Source of the DNA: Silvimonas terrae | GTDB lineage: Bacteria; Pseudomonadota; Gammaproteobacteria; Burkholderiales; Chitinibacteraceae | DNA length: 64,000 bases | Direction: 5' to 3' | NCBI RefSeq assembly: GCF_014202765.1 | Contig: NZ_JACHHN010000005.1 | Location: 176,603-240,602 of the forward strand | Part shown: positions 43,911 through 52,767 of the stretch, in pieces | Layout of the letters: each line of letters begins with the position of its first letter | Position numbering within the stretch: position 1 is the stretch's first letter | The notes under the pieces: model-generated | Told to the model about the DNA's origin: nothing | What the model saw: only the letters and a program-made list of their open reading frames with translations | Database searches by the model: none | Position numbers and translations under genes: made by a program

Positions 43911-44630
43911 ATGCAAGAGTTCCTTTCCCTGTTTCTTAGCAAGATCATCGTGGTGATTGCGGGTTTGATCCCCATTCTGAACCCCTTGGGCGCGACCCCG
44001 ATCTTCTTGTCCCTGACCAACAATTACAGTTCGGAAGAACGGGCCATCCTGGCGCGGCGGGTGGCGTTCTTCAGTTTTGCACTGTTGTTGTTCAGTATGT
44101 TTATCGGCACCTATGTGCTCGACTTTTTTGGGGTGTCGATCCCCATTGTGCGGGTCTGTGGCGGTTTGCTGGTGGCCTCTGCCGGCTGGAAACTCTTGAA
44201 CAGCCCGGAAAATACCGGCGGCGCCAGTGAACCCATCGGCAGCGCGGCAGATCACGCGCGGCGCGCTGCAGAACTGCAGCAACGGGCGTTTTACCCGCTG
44301 GCGTTCCCGTTTACCGTGGGACCAGGCTCGATCACGGTGGCCATCACGCTGGGCGTGGGTATTCATGGGCAGGATGCGCATCGGGTGGCGGTGCCGCTGG
44401 GCAGCACGCTGGGGGTGGCCGCGCTGTCTGCCATCATTTATGTGTGTTACCGCTATGGCGATCGCATGCTCAAACTGATCGGCTCCACCGGTACAGTGGT
44501 GTTCCTGCGCTTGTCTGCGTTCATTTTGCTGTGTCTGGGCGCGCAGATTTTCTGGGATGGGGCATCCGGTCTTGCCGCTGAATTCCTGACGTTGCATCCC
44601 TGGCAATTTGCGCCGACCGGGCAGGGCTGA
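43911..44630 (+). CDS. MarC-family membrane protein
   Basis: 239 residues from ATG 43911 with six hydrophobic segments and the MarC landmarks IPILNPLGATPIFLSLT and FYPLAFPFTVGPGSITVAI. The family was once linked to multiple antibiotic resistance but its function is not established. A longer in-frame start at 43725 would add a non-membrane lead and is unlikely. It is convergent with the hemerythrin gene, with six bases between the ends. Confidence 0.88.
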   Translation: MQEFLSLFLSKIIVVIAGLIPILNPLGATPIFLSLTNNYSSEERAILARRVAFFSFALLLFSMFIGTYVLDFFGVSIPIVRVCGGLLVASAGWKLLNSPENTGGASEPIGSAADHARRAAELQQRAFYPLAFPFTVGPGSITVAITLGVGIHGQDAHRVAVPLGSTLGVAALSAIIYVCYRYGDRMLKLIGSTGTVVFLRLSAFILLCLGAQIFWDGASGLAAEFLTLHPWQFAPTGQG

Positions 44631-44636
44631 TGTTCA

Positions 44637-45176
44637 TCAGGGCGTGCCGGCGCTGACCCCGCGCCGGGCGGCCATCTGCCGGCCCATGTCTTCCAGTTCT
44701 GCCGCACTGAGTAACGTTGCGGCGTGCGGATACACCGCATTTTCTTCCCGCGCGGCATGGTGCAGGTAGAGCGCCACAAAACCCTCCACCTCTGCCGCGT
44801 TCAGCTCGGCTACGCCACCTGCAGCAATGGTCTGCAATGGCAGGCGCATGGCTGCCCACTGCGCGTGCAATAGCGGGTGTTCGCCAGCCAGGGCGTCAAT
44901 CCCGGTTTTCAGACTCAGGTCCCCGCGTTGGTGCAGCAGCGGGAACAGGTTGTCGTCTTCATCCTGGTGATGCAGTGGTGCGGCAATATCAAAATACCGC
45001 AGGACTGCGCGTGCGGCATCTTGCGCGGCGGCATCGCTGCCGTGGCTGGCATGATGGGAGGCTAGTTTTTGCAACAAGGCCAGGTAGTGACGGACGCGTT
45101 CATGGCACGCCAGTAGCATGGACACCGGGTCGTCAAAGCTGGCGTGCCGGTCAGAAAAGCGGTTGAGCATGCGCAT
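44637..45176 (-). CDS. hemerythrin-like cation-binding protein
   Basis: 179 residues, all-helical, with the hemerythrin HHE ligand pattern: CHERVRHYL, HHQDEDDNLFPLL, GEHPLLHAQWAAM and YLHHAAREENAVYPHA. It probably binds a non-haem di-iron centre and may serve in oxygen or nitric oxide sensing or iron handling; the sequence does not decide. Met3 is an alternative start. The waaA stop lies 41 bases downstream on the same strand side. Confidence 0.85.
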   Translation of the reverse strand: MRMLNRFSDRHASFDDPVSMLLACHERVRHYLALLQKLASHHASHGSDAAAQDAARAVLRYFDIAAPLHHQDEDDNLFPLLHQRGDLSLKTGIDALAGEHPLLHAQWAAMRLPLQTIAAGGVAELNAAEVEGFVALYLHHAAREENAVYPHAATLLSAAELEDMGRQMAARRGVSAGTP

Positions 45177-45217
45177 TCACCATAAGTTGTATATTGAATA
45201 CGACTATTGTACGCCGC

Positions 45218-46510
45218 TCAGGCGGTGGGTGGCACGCTACCCGTCGGCGCGGCATGCGCCAGCTTGGTGGCCAGTGCACTCAGTACGCGCTGGGTGGCGC
45301 CCCGGTGAAGGCTGGCAAAGTGCAGACCGGCCTCTGCAGCGGCTTGCCGGTCGTTTGTGTCCAGCAACAGGCGGGTTGCCAGCGCCAGAACGGTGGGCAT
45401 GTCCTGGCCTTGCAGCGCCGCGCCGGCTTCGACCGCCATGCGCGCGGTTTCGGCAAAATTGAAAGTGGACGGCCCGATGACGACGGGTGTTCCCACCGCG
45501 CAGGCTTCAATCATGTTCTGGCTGCCAAAAGGCAACAAAGAGCCGCCGATGATGGCGACGTCGGCCAGCGCGTACCAGGCGGTCAATTCACCCATGCTGT
45601 CGCCCAGCAAGACGTCGGCCTCACCGATATCCTGGCCGTTCCATTCACTGCGGCGCAGACAACGTAAACCCCGGCTGCCGATCAGCGCCGCGACCTCATC
45701 AAAGCGTTGAGGGTGGCGCGGCACGATCACCAGCAGGGTATGGGCGGGTAGAGGGGTCTGCGCCAGCGCATCCAGCAGCAGGGTTTCTTCGCCTTCCCGG
45801 CTGGATGCAAACAGCAGCACCGGGCGCGGGCCCAGTGCGTTACGCCAGTCCTGGCCTTGCACCACTTTGGCCGGGGCCGGATCAAAGTCGAATTTGACGT
45901 TGCCTGTGACTTGTACGTGCTGACCGCCCAACGCCACGATGCGTTCGGCATCCGCCGCGCTCTGGGCAAAGGTACCGGTCAGCCCGGCAAAGGCGGGGCT
46001 GGCCAGCCAGCGCCAGCGCTGATAACCCGCGGCGGATTTGGCAGAGAGGCGGGCGTTGACCAGAAACAGCGGCACGCCGCGGGCGCGGCAAACGGCCACC
46101 AGATTTGGCCAGATTTCGGTTTCCATCAGCAGGCCAAATACGGGCTTGAATTGACGGATAAAGCGGCGGGTTGCGCCGGCATAGTCATAGGGTAGATAGG
46201 CAATGGTGACCGAGTCCCCCAGCAACTCTTCTGCCGTTGCGCGCCCGGTAGGGGTCATGCAGGTCAGGACAATACGGTGCGCCGGCCAGGCATCCTTGAG
46301 TGCCTTGATCAGCGGGGCCGCCGCACGCACTTCACCAACTGAGACCGCATGCAACCAGATCGTGCGGCTGCGGGCACGCTGGCCATAAAACCCCCAGCGT
46401 TCATTCCAGTGTTTGCGGTAATCCGGCTGCTTGAGCGAACGGCGCCACAAATAGAGCATGACCAGTGGCGTGAGCAGCCACAGCAAGACCGAGTAAAGCG
46501 CGCGGATCAT
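45218..46510 (-). CDS. waaA: 3-deoxy-D-manno-octulosonic acid transferase WaaA
   Basis: 430-residue inner-membrane-associated glycosyltransferase adding Kdo to lipid IVA. It has an N-terminal membrane anchor (LYSVLLWLLTPLVMLYLW), then the acceptor half with WLHAVSVGEVRAAAPLIKAL and LMETEIWPNL, and the CMP-Kdo half with DSMGELTAWYALADVAIIGGS and GGQNMIE-like FGSQNMIEACAVGTP. Its start overlaps the waaC stop by four bases, giving a waaC-waaA operon for lipopolysaccharide inner-core synthesis. Confidence 0.95.
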   Translation of the reverse strand: MIRALYSVLLWLLTPLVMLYLWRRSLKQPDYRKHWNERWGFYGQRARSRTIWLHAVSVGEVRAAAPLIKALKDAWPAHRIVLTCMTPTGRATAEELLGDSVTIAYLPYDYAGATRRFIRQFKPVFGLLMETEIWPNLVAVCRARGVPLFLVNARLSAKSAAGYQRWRWLASPAFAGLTGTFAQSAADAERIVALGGQHVQVTGNVKFDFDPAPAKVVQGQDWRNALGPRPVLLFASSREGEETLLLDALAQTPLPAHTLLVIVPRHPQRFDEVAALIGSRGLRCLRRSEWNGQDIGEADVLLGDSMGELTAWYALADVAIIGGSLLPFGSQNMIEACAVGTPVVIGPSTFNFAETARMAVEAGAALQGQDMPTVLALATRLLLDTNDRQAAAEAGLHFASLHRGATQRVLSALATKLAHAAPTGSVPPTA

Positions 46511-47466
46511 GCCCGACGGCCCGCCATGGCCGCCTGCCAGACTTCATCCACCTCGGGTGAAGCGCCATTGTGGCCAACATTCACCGCATAAGTGGAAGCC
46601 AGCACACCGTTCTCTAGCGGGTCGGAGGCCAGGAAGATGGCGACCACCGGCGTCGCCATGGCGGCCGCCAGATGGGCGAGGCCGGTATCGACACCAATCA
46701 CCACCCGGGCATCTGCCAGCAGGGTGGCGGCGGCATCCAGCGGCATTTTCGGGGCAACCAGGGCGTCCGGTATCGCCTTGGCAATCCGCTCCGCCCGGGC
46801 TTGTTCCTGCGCGTTGCCCCAAGGCAGTACACACGCGAGGCCCAGATCGGCAAAACGCTGACCCAGACGCACCCAGCGTTCCTCCGGCCATTCTTTTTCC
46901 GGACGACTGGTGGCCGTCAGCAGGACCACATAGGGCCGTACTGGCAGCCATGACAGGGTGATGTCCGGCCGCGCCAGACCATAATCAATATTGACCGGCA
47001 ATGGGTAGTCAAAGGCTTGTGCTGCCAGTTTGCGCACGCGGTTGATGGCGTGCTGGTGCCAGACGATGGGGTAACTTTTCTGGTAGGCCAATGCCGCCAG
47101 CCCTTCACGCGCGCTGTGGCGGTCTGGCCCGGCAATGGGGCCGTGGGCCATACGGGCAAAGAACACGCTCTTGACGAGGCCCTGGACGTCCAGGATCAAG
47201 TCATACGGGGTTTCACCCAGCGCCTGGCGTGCTGCACTGAACTCTCGCCAGCTCCGGCCAGAGAGGGGGGACTTGCGCCAGCGGCGCAGTGCCACCGGAA
47301 TAATGCGGTCTACCGCAGGATGCAAACGCGGCAGGGTCTGGAAGCTTTCTTCCACTACCCAGTCCAGTTTCAGGCCAGGCATGGCCTGTGCCATGTCGGT
47401 CACTGCCGGCATGGCGTTGATGATGTCGCCCATGGAAGACAGGCGTACAAGCAGAATTTTCGACAT
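46507..47466 (-). CDS. waaC: lipopolysaccharide heptosyltransferase I WaaC
   Basis: 319 residues from ATG 47466. GT-B fold enzyme (family 9) transferring the first heptose to Kdo2-lipid A. It starts SKILLVRLSSMGDIINAMPA, and has the PIAGPDR-type stretch and the C-terminal donor motif VIGVDTGLAHLAAAMATPVVAIF. A longer upstream frame (to 47658) is unrelated leader. Divergent from the degenerate GGDEF gene across about 95 bases. Confidence 0.94.
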   Translation of the reverse strand: MSKILLVRLSSMGDIINAMPAVTDMAQAMPGLKLDWVVEESFQTLPRLHPAVDRIIPVALRRWRKSPLSGRSWREFSAARQALGETPYDLILDVQGLVKSVFFARMAHGPIAGPDRHSAREGLAALAYQKSYPIVWHQHAINRVRKLAAQAFDYPLPVNIDYGLARPDITLSWLPVRPYVVLLTATSRPEKEWPEERWVRLGQRFADLGLACVLPWGNAQEQARAERIAKAIPDALVAPKMPLDAAATLLADARVVIGVDTGLAHLAAAMATPVVAIFLASDPLENGVLASTYAVNVGHNGASPEVDEVWQAAMAGRRA

Positions 47467-47561
47467 GGGCGGCATTCTAGCAGGCTGGCGGCACTGGCGT
47501 ATGGCCGCGCGAAGGCTACACTGGGTAGAGTTATTCATATTGGATATTGGGAAAGCAACCC

Positions 47562-48224
47562 ATGCCAAACGTACCGGTTTCATTCGTCTGGTTTCTCGCC
47601 GCATCGGGCTGGGTGGTCGCAGTGCTGGCGCTGATTGCCTGGTATTTCGAGCGCACACGCCACAAGACCTTCATCGTCAAGCAGGCGCGCCGTGCGGGGC
47701 TGGATGTTCAAACCGGCCTGAGTTCGCGTGATCGGTTTCTGGCAGACGCCGGAGCCTCGATCAACCGCGCCCAGCGCACGCACTCCTCGATCTGCGTGTT
47801 GTTGGTCTGTGTAGAGAAACTGGAGCAGCTCGAACAGGGGTACGGCCCGCTGGCGCGTGACATGGTGTTGCGGCAACTGGCGACGCTGTGCCGCACCAAT
47901 GTGCGCGACTTTGATATCGTCGGGCGCTTTTCGCCCAGCGAAGTGGCGCTGGTGCTGATGGATATCGACCTGCCTGGCGCGCATGTGGTGGCCAACCGGC
48001 TGGTGAATCGCAAACCGGCACAGATGGTGACCTTGCCAGATGCCCGCGTGATCAATTTTTCGCTGGAATGGGGGCTGGCCCAATTGCGCAGCGAAGCCGA
48101 TACAATTGAAGACCTGATGCTGGCCGCCGATGCGGATCTGGTGGCCTGCCGTAATCGCAAGAACCGGCCGGAACTACAAGTCATTGCAGGCGGCAAGGCG
48201 GTTGGTGTGGTGGGCGGGATTTGA
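47562..48224 (+). CDS. membrane-anchored degenerate GGDEF-domain protein
   Basis: 220 residues. An N-terminal membrane helix (FVWFLAASGWVVAVLALIAW) is followed by a short linker and a GGDEF-type fold: DVQTGLSSRDRFLADAG is the usual D-x-L-T-G-L entry. The active-site loop reads GRFSPSEVALVLMD where GG(D/E)EF is expected, so diguanylate cyclase activity is unlikely. It may bind a nucleotide or act as a sensor or scaffold. A small unknown gene follows 53 bases later. Confidence 0.75.
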   Translation: MPNVPVSFVWFLAASGWVVAVLALIAWYFERTRHKTFIVKQARRAGLDVQTGLSSRDRFLADAGASINRAQRTHSSICVLLVCVEKLEQLEQGYGPLARDMVLRQLATLCRTNVRDFDIVGRFSPSEVALVLMDIDLPGAHVVANRLVNRKPAQMVTLPDARVINFSLEWGLAQLRSEADTIEDLMLAADADLVACRNRKNRPELQVIAGGKAVGVVGGI

Positions 48225-48277
48225 TGAACTGGCGAGCCGGAATCCGTCATCCGGTTCAGACTTGATGTGAACGTCTT

Positions 48278-48544
48278 ATGAAGATCATTCGTTTGCTGGA
48301 AGTCTGGGAAAAGGGCATGGATGGCAGCTTTGTCGGCCACGTGCCGGTGGCGACTACGGTCACCACGCCCTTTCTGCTGGGCTTGTTCGCCCATGAACAA
48401 GATCGGCCTGACCCGGAAATGAAATTATCCTACATGCTGGACGCGGCCCGCGTCGCCCGCTTGCAACCCTATGTAGCCGAACAGCTCTTGCCAGAGCGCT
48501 ATGACTACATCCTCACCGCGCATGGTATCCCGGACGAGGGCTAA
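48278..48544 (+). CDS. small conserved-looking protein, unknown
   Basis: 88 residues (MKIIRLLEVWEKGMDGSFVG, ending in LTAHGIPDEG), balanced composition, no membrane segment and no recognised domain. The good codon pattern and fit between genes suggest a real gene. It follows the degenerate GGDEF gene and ends four bases before the 3' end of the convergent macro-domain gene. Confidence 0.6.
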   Translation: MKIIRLLEVWEKGMDGSFVGHVPVATTVTTPFLLGLFAHEQDRPDPEMKLSYMLDAARVARLQPYVAEQLLPERYDYILTAHGIPDEG

Positions 48545-48548
48545 CGGC

Positions 48549-49058
48549 TTAGCTGGCCAGAGCGGCCTCGTAGACCGCCAGGTCATGGTCGGAGAAGCAA
48601 CAAAAGAGGATGTCCTGGGGGGCCTGCGGGAAGGCCTCGGCCTCTTGGCGCACGGTGTCTACCGCAATGCGCGTGGCCTCGACCAGCGGATAGCCATACA
48701 CCCCCGTGCTGATGGCCGGGAAAGCCATGGTACGCACATGGTGTTTTGCCGCTAACCGCATGGACTCCCGGTAGCAGGCGGTCAGCAACGCAGCTTCATT
48801 CTCTTTGCCACCGTGCCAGACGGGTCCTGGTGTGTGGATGACAAAGCGCGCCGGTAACCGGTAGCCCTGAGTGATGCGGGCCTCGCCCGTGTGGCAGCCG
48901 CCCAGCGTGCGGCACTCGGCCAGCAAGTCCGGTCCGGCCGCCCGGTGAATGGCACCGTCTACCCCGCCGCCGCCCAGCAAAGAGGTGTTAGCCGCGTTGA
49001 CGATGCAATCTACATTCAGGGTGGTGATATCCGCGCGCAGCGCACGAAGGACAGCCAT
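48549..49058 (-). CDS. macro-domain protein (O-acetyl-ADP-ribose deacetylase type)
   Basis: 169 residues from ATG 49058, a complete macro domain. The ribose-binding stretch DCIVNAANTSLLGGGGVDGA, then IHRAAGPDLLAECR, GEARITQGYRLPARFVIHT and FPAISTGVYGYPL match the MacroD/YmdB type, which removes ADP-ribose or deacetylates O-acetyl-ADP-ribose. An upstream in-frame extension to 49151 lies across the engB terminator and is unlikely. Confidence 0.92.
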   Translation of the reverse strand: MAVLRALRADITTLNVDCIVNAANTSLLGGGGVDGAIHRAAGPDLLAECRTLGGCHTGEARITQGYRLPARFVIHTPGPVWHGGKENEAALLTACYRESMRLAAKHHVRTMAFPAISTGVYGYPLVEATRIAVDTVRQEAEAFPQAPQDILFCCFSDHDLAVYEAALAS

Positions 49059-49082
49059 GCAGGGAGTTTCTCCGGATCCTGG

Positions 49083-49124
49083 AAAAAAGAAACCCCGGCC
49101 CAAGGGGAGAATGACCGGGGTGTA
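49083..49124 (-). terminator. terminator after engB
   Basis: ACCCCGG (49091-49097) and CCGGGGT (49116-49122) form a stem; leftward transcripts then meet a T-rich run. A second hairpin, GCCTTGGC and GCCAAGGC (about 49129-49149), stands just upstream in the same direction. Confidence 0.65.
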
Positions 49125-49232
49125 ATACGCCTTGGCATTTGGCCAAGGCACCCGCTCAGGGAGGAAAAGCGGGAGGTGCAGGGGCGCACCCAGATTTCAG
49201 GGTAGAAAGGTTCGCGCAAAGTTCAAGGAATA

Positions 49233-49862
49233 CTATTCGCCGTTCGTCAATTCGGCGCTGTCAGCCGCAGGCTCGGCAAACCAGGCACCCACCACTTTCT
49301 CGGTTTCTTCAACCCCTTGTTTCTTAAGGCTGGAGAACAGCTGAACGGTGACTTGCGGGTTATTGGCAAACTCTTTTTGCACACTGCGCAATGCGTTAGT
49401 GCGTTCCTGGTTGGAGAGCTTGTCGGACTTGGTCAACAAGCAATGCACGGGTTTGCCGGTCGGCAAGAACCAGTCCAGCATGCGCCGGTCCAGTTCGGTG
49501 AGCGGCCGGCGCGAATCCATGATCAGCACAAGACCGATAAGATGGTCGCGCTCTTTCAGGTAACGGCCCAGCAGCCCTTCCCAGTGCGCACGCACGGCGG
49601 CAGGCACTTCGGCGTAACCATAGCCAGGCAAGTCGACCAAGCGTTTAAGCTCGTCACTGCCGAACGTGAAATAGTTGATATGTTGGGTACGACCAGGCGT
49701 CTTGGAGACGTATGCCAGTCGTGTGTGGTTGGCCAGCGTGTTAATTGCGCTGGATTTACCGGCATTGGAACGACCAGCAAATGCAACTTCTCGCCCGTCA
49801 AGGGGTAAAGTTCGCAAATCATTGACCGTGGTTAAAAATTTGAGTCCGCGAAACAGCGACAT
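49233..49862 (-). CDS. engB: ribosome biogenesis GTPase EngB (YihA/YsxC)
   Basis: 209-residue small GTPase needed for 50S assembly. G1 is [14 protein letters not shown] (about residue 30), G2 includes [13 protein letters not shown]3 is [12 protein letters not shown]4 is LTKSDKLS, and G5 lies further on. Length is typical. Divergent from the cytochrome c4 gene, as in many betaproteobacteria where engB, cytochrome c4 and resB stand together. Confidence 0.95.
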   Translation of the reverse strand: MSLFRGLKFLTTVNDLRTLPLDGREVAFAGRSNAGKSSAINTLANHTRLAYVSKTPGRTQHINYFTFGSDELKRLVDLPGYGYAEVPAAVRAHWEGLLGRYLKERDHLIGLVLIMDSRRPLTELDRRMLDWFLPTGKPVHCLLTKSDKLSNQERTNALRSVQKEFANNPQVTVQLFSSLKKQGVEETEKVVGAWFAEPAADSAELTNGE

Positions 49863-49991
49863 GGTGTCCGTGCTATGTATGGTCTAGATTAGTCTTGATA
49901 TAGAATATCAGGATTTAGTCCGTCGGCTGCTCCTGATGCCTGATGGGTACATCTAAAAATTGAAAGATCAATTAGGGAAGGGAGCCAAGTT

Positions 49992-50606
49992 ATGCGCAGA
50001 GCGCCTGTCGCAGCCTTGCTTGCTGCACTGACGTTGATGAGCACCGGTATTTTTGCAGCCACCACCAAAGGCGATCCCGCCAAGGGCAAAGAAATCGTTG
50101 ATAAAGTCTGCGCTGCCTGTCATGGCGCCGACGGCAATAGCGTGATTCCCGCCAACCCCAGCCTGGCGGGCCAGCATTCCGAATACCTCTACAAGCAATT
50201 GACCGAGTTCAAAACGCAAAAGCGCAAGAACCCGGTCATGCTCGGTATGGCCGCCACGTTGTCGGATGACGACATGCATAACGTTGCCGCTTATTTCTCG
50301 ACGCAGAAAGCCAAAGAAGGTGGCGCTTCAGACAAAACGCTGATTGCCGCTGGCGAGAAAATCTACCGCGGTGGTATTGCCGCCAAGAATGTGCCAGCCT
50401 GTATGGCCTGTCACGGCCCCAGCGGCGCCGGTATTCCGGTGCAATACCCGCGTGTGGCCGGACAGCATTCGGCTTACGTGATTGGTGAACTCAATCTGTT
50501 CCGCACTGGCGAGCGTGCCAACGGCCCGATGATGAACGATATCTCGGCCCGCCTCTCGGACCAGGAAATCAAATCGGTGGCCGAGTACATCCAGTCCCTG
50601 CATTGA
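49992..50606 (+). CDS. dihaem cytochrome c4
   Basis: 204-residue periplasmic protein. A signal peptide (about 1-23) precedes two cytochrome c domains with haem-binding motifs CAACH (40-44) and CMACH (137-141). Each is followed by a distal Met candidate (VMLGMAATLSDDDM; GPMMNDISARLSD). Cytochrome c4 donates electrons to terminal oxidases. It lies upstream of the resB-ccsB genes that attach its haem. A strong terminator follows at 50676. Confidence 0.92.
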   Translation: MRRAPVAALLAALTLMSTGIFAATTKGDPAKGKEIVDKVCAACHGADGNSVIPANPSLAGQHSEYLYKQLTEFKTQKRKNPVMLGMAATLSDDDMHNVAAYFSTQKAKEGGASDKTLIAAGEKIYRGGIAAKNVPACMACHGPSGAGIPVQYPRVAGQHSAYVIGELNLFRTGERANGPMMNDISARLSDQEIKSVAEYIQSLH

Positions 50607-50675
50607 TGAATGGTCGCGGACTGGTTGATCGCACTGGCCGGTGCCATGCAATTTTAACCTTGGTAGCTTATTCTG

Positions 50676-50704
50676 GAGGGGCGGTAGAAAACCGCCCCTC
50701 TTTT
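50676..50704 (+). terminator. strong terminator immediately before resB
   Basis: GAGGGGCGGT and ACCGCCCCTC around five bases, followed by TTTTG: ideal for ending the cytochrome c4 transcript. It ends only a few bases ahead of the resB ATG (50710), and its stem contains the only GGAGGGG-like purine run near that start. Confidence 0.85.
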
Positions 50705-50709
50705 GCGTT

Positions 50710-52767
50710 ATGAACCAGAACATACCCCTACGCCCGCCTCGCACCGTCCCGTTCAGTCGGGCCTTGTACGATCTCTTTTCCTCCATGCGGTTTGCCGTCA
50801 GCCTGCTGACGGTGCTGGCGATTGCATCGGTCATTGGCACGGTGCTCAAGCAAGGTGAGCAATACGTCGATTACCGCATCGAGTTTGGCGAATTCTGGTT
50901 TGCCATCTTCAAGCCCGTTGGCTTGTTTGATGTCTATCACACCAGCTGGTTTTTGCTGATCCTCGGGTTTCTGGTGCTCTCGACCACGCTGTGCATCTGG
51001 CGTCATGCGCCGGGCATGTTGCTGGATATTCGCAGCTACCGCGAAAACGCCAGCCGCAACTCTTTGCGCCTGATGCCGCATCACGCAGAAATCGACGGCG
51101 AGCCCGAACGCGGCGCCGTACAAGACTATCTGCGTCAGGCCGGTTACCGTTGGCGTGTGCAGGACAAAGAGGGCGTACGCATGCTGGCCGCCAAAAAGGG
51201 CGTGGGCCAGCGTCTGGGGTATTTCTTTGCCCATGCCGCCATTGTGGTGATCTGTATTGGCGGCTTGATGGATGGCAACCTGCCGCTCAAGCTGCGTGAA
51301 CTGGTTGGCAACAAGGTTGAAGAAACCCGCGACGTGCCGCAGAGCAAAGTACCGCCGCAAAGCCGGTTATCGCCAGATAACCTCTCTTTTCGGGGCAATG
51401 TGACCCTGCCGGAAGGTGCGGTAGCAGACGTGGTGTTTCTGAACTCGGGCGACGGTTTTTTTGTACAAGACTTGCCGTTTGCGCTGCGACTCAAGCAATT
51501 TCAGGTGGATTTTTACAGTACCGGCATGCCCAAACGCTTTGCCTCCAGCATTGACGTGCTGGACCCCAAGTCGGGCAAAGTGGTGAAAAGTGGTGTGGTC
51601 GAGGTGAACAAGCCGCTGATCTATGATGGCATCGCTATTTATCAGGCCAGCTTTGGCGACGGTGGGTCGCCGCTGCAACTGACCGGCTGGCATCTGGATC
51701 GGCCTGCCACGCAAAAGTTTGAAGCGCGTTCGCGCAGCACCCAGACGATTGAACTGGATAACAAGCCCTATACGCTGGAGTTCGGTGACCTGCGCGTGAA
51801 CAATGTCGAGAATATGGGTAAGAACGCGCCGGCGGACACCTCTGCCGTGGCGGTGAACAAGCTGGAACAGGCGCTGGCGTCCTCGCAGTCCGTCAAATCC
51901 AGCAACGCCATGCGTAACCTCGGGCCGATGATCCAGTTCAAGTTGCGGGATTCATCCGGGCAGGCGGTAGAGTTCCAGAACTACATGGCCCCCTTTCTGG
52001 ACGATGGCGCGCTTTACCTGATGACGGGCGTGCGCAAGGAAGTGAATGCGCCATTCCAGTACGTGCGCATTCCGCTGGATGATGATGCCAAAGTCGATCG
52101 CTACATGCGTTTGCGCAATGTCTTGCTGGACCCGACGGCATGGCCAGAAATTGCCCGCCGTACGACCGACAAGGCATTCCAGGGCGGCGGTTTTACCGAG
52201 ACCAAGCGCACCGAGTTTGAGTCGGTCACGCAGACCATCCTGAATCAGTTTGCACATGGTGGCTTCACCCGCATTGACCAGTTCATCCGGGAGAAAGTCC
52301 CGGAAGACAAACGCCAGGCGGTGGCGCAGACCTATCTGAAGATTCTGCAGGGGGCGACGGTAGACGCCATGGACCTTGCGCAGGAGCGCGCTGGCCTCTC
52401 GCCCGTGGCCATGAGCGAAACACAATATCGTTTTCTGATGGATAGCCTGGTCGCCACCAGCGGTTTCTTTGAATATGGCGCGCCGATCTATCTGCAGTTG
52501 AGCGGGTTTACCGAGGTGAAGTCCTCTGGCTTTCAGCTCACCCGTTCGCCGGGCAAGAAGGTGGTGTACCTGGGTTCCATCCTGCTGGTCATCGGCATAT
52601 TCTGCATGTTCTATCTGCGTGAAGAACGGGTCTGGTTACGGACTGAACAAGGTAAAACGGTGCTGGCTGTGACGGGCAATCGCCGTTCCGCCGATCTGGC
52701 GGGCACATTTGAACGGCATCGCGCGGCGTTGTTGCCGGCATCCTCCAAAGACGAGATCGCGACATGA
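50710..52767 (+). CDS. resB: cytochrome c biogenesis protein ResB
   Basis: 685-residue membrane protein of system II cytochrome c maturation. With CcsB/CcsA it forms the haem transporter and synthetase. Four membrane segments are expected: residues about 30-50, 80-100 and 180-200, and one near the C-terminus (VVYLGSILLVIGIFCMFYL). A large periplasmic domain lies before the last. FSSMRFAVSLLTVLAIASVIG is a ResB signature. The end overlaps ccsB by four bases. ATG 50710 has no clear ribosome-binding site. Confidence 0.93.
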   Translation: MNQNIPLRPPRTVPFSRALYDLFSSMRFAVSLLTVLAIASVIGTVLKQGEQYVDYRIEFGEFWFAIFKPVGLFDVYHTSWFLLILGFLVLSTTLCIWRHAPGMLLDIRSYRENASRNSLRLMPHHAEIDGEPERGAVQDYLRQAGYRWRVQDKEGVRMLAAKKGVGQRLGYFFAHAAIVVICIGGLMDGNLPLKLRELVGNKVEETRDVPQSKVPPQSRLSPDNLSFRGNVTLPEGAVADVVFLNSGDGFFVQDLPFALRLKQFQVDFYSTGMPKRFASSIDVLDPKSGKVVKSGVVEVNKPLIYDGIAIYQASFGDGGSPLQLTGWHLDRPATQKFEARSRSTQTIELDNKPYTLEFGDLRVNNVENMGKNAPADTSAVAVNKLEQALASSQSVKSSNAMRNLGPMIQFKLRDSSGQAVEFQNYMAPFLDDGALYLMTGVRKEVNAPFQYVRIPLDDDAKVDRYMRLRNVLLDPTAWPEIARRTTDKAFQGGGFTETKRTEFESVTQTILNQFAHGGFTRIDQFIREKVPEDKRQAVAQTYLKILQGATVDAMDLAQERAGLSPVAMSETQYRFLMDSLVATSGFFEYGAPIYLQLSGFTEVKSSGFQLTRSPGKKVVYLGSILLVIGIFCMFYLREERVWLRTEQGKTVLAVTGNRRSADLAGTFERHRAALLPASSKDEIAT

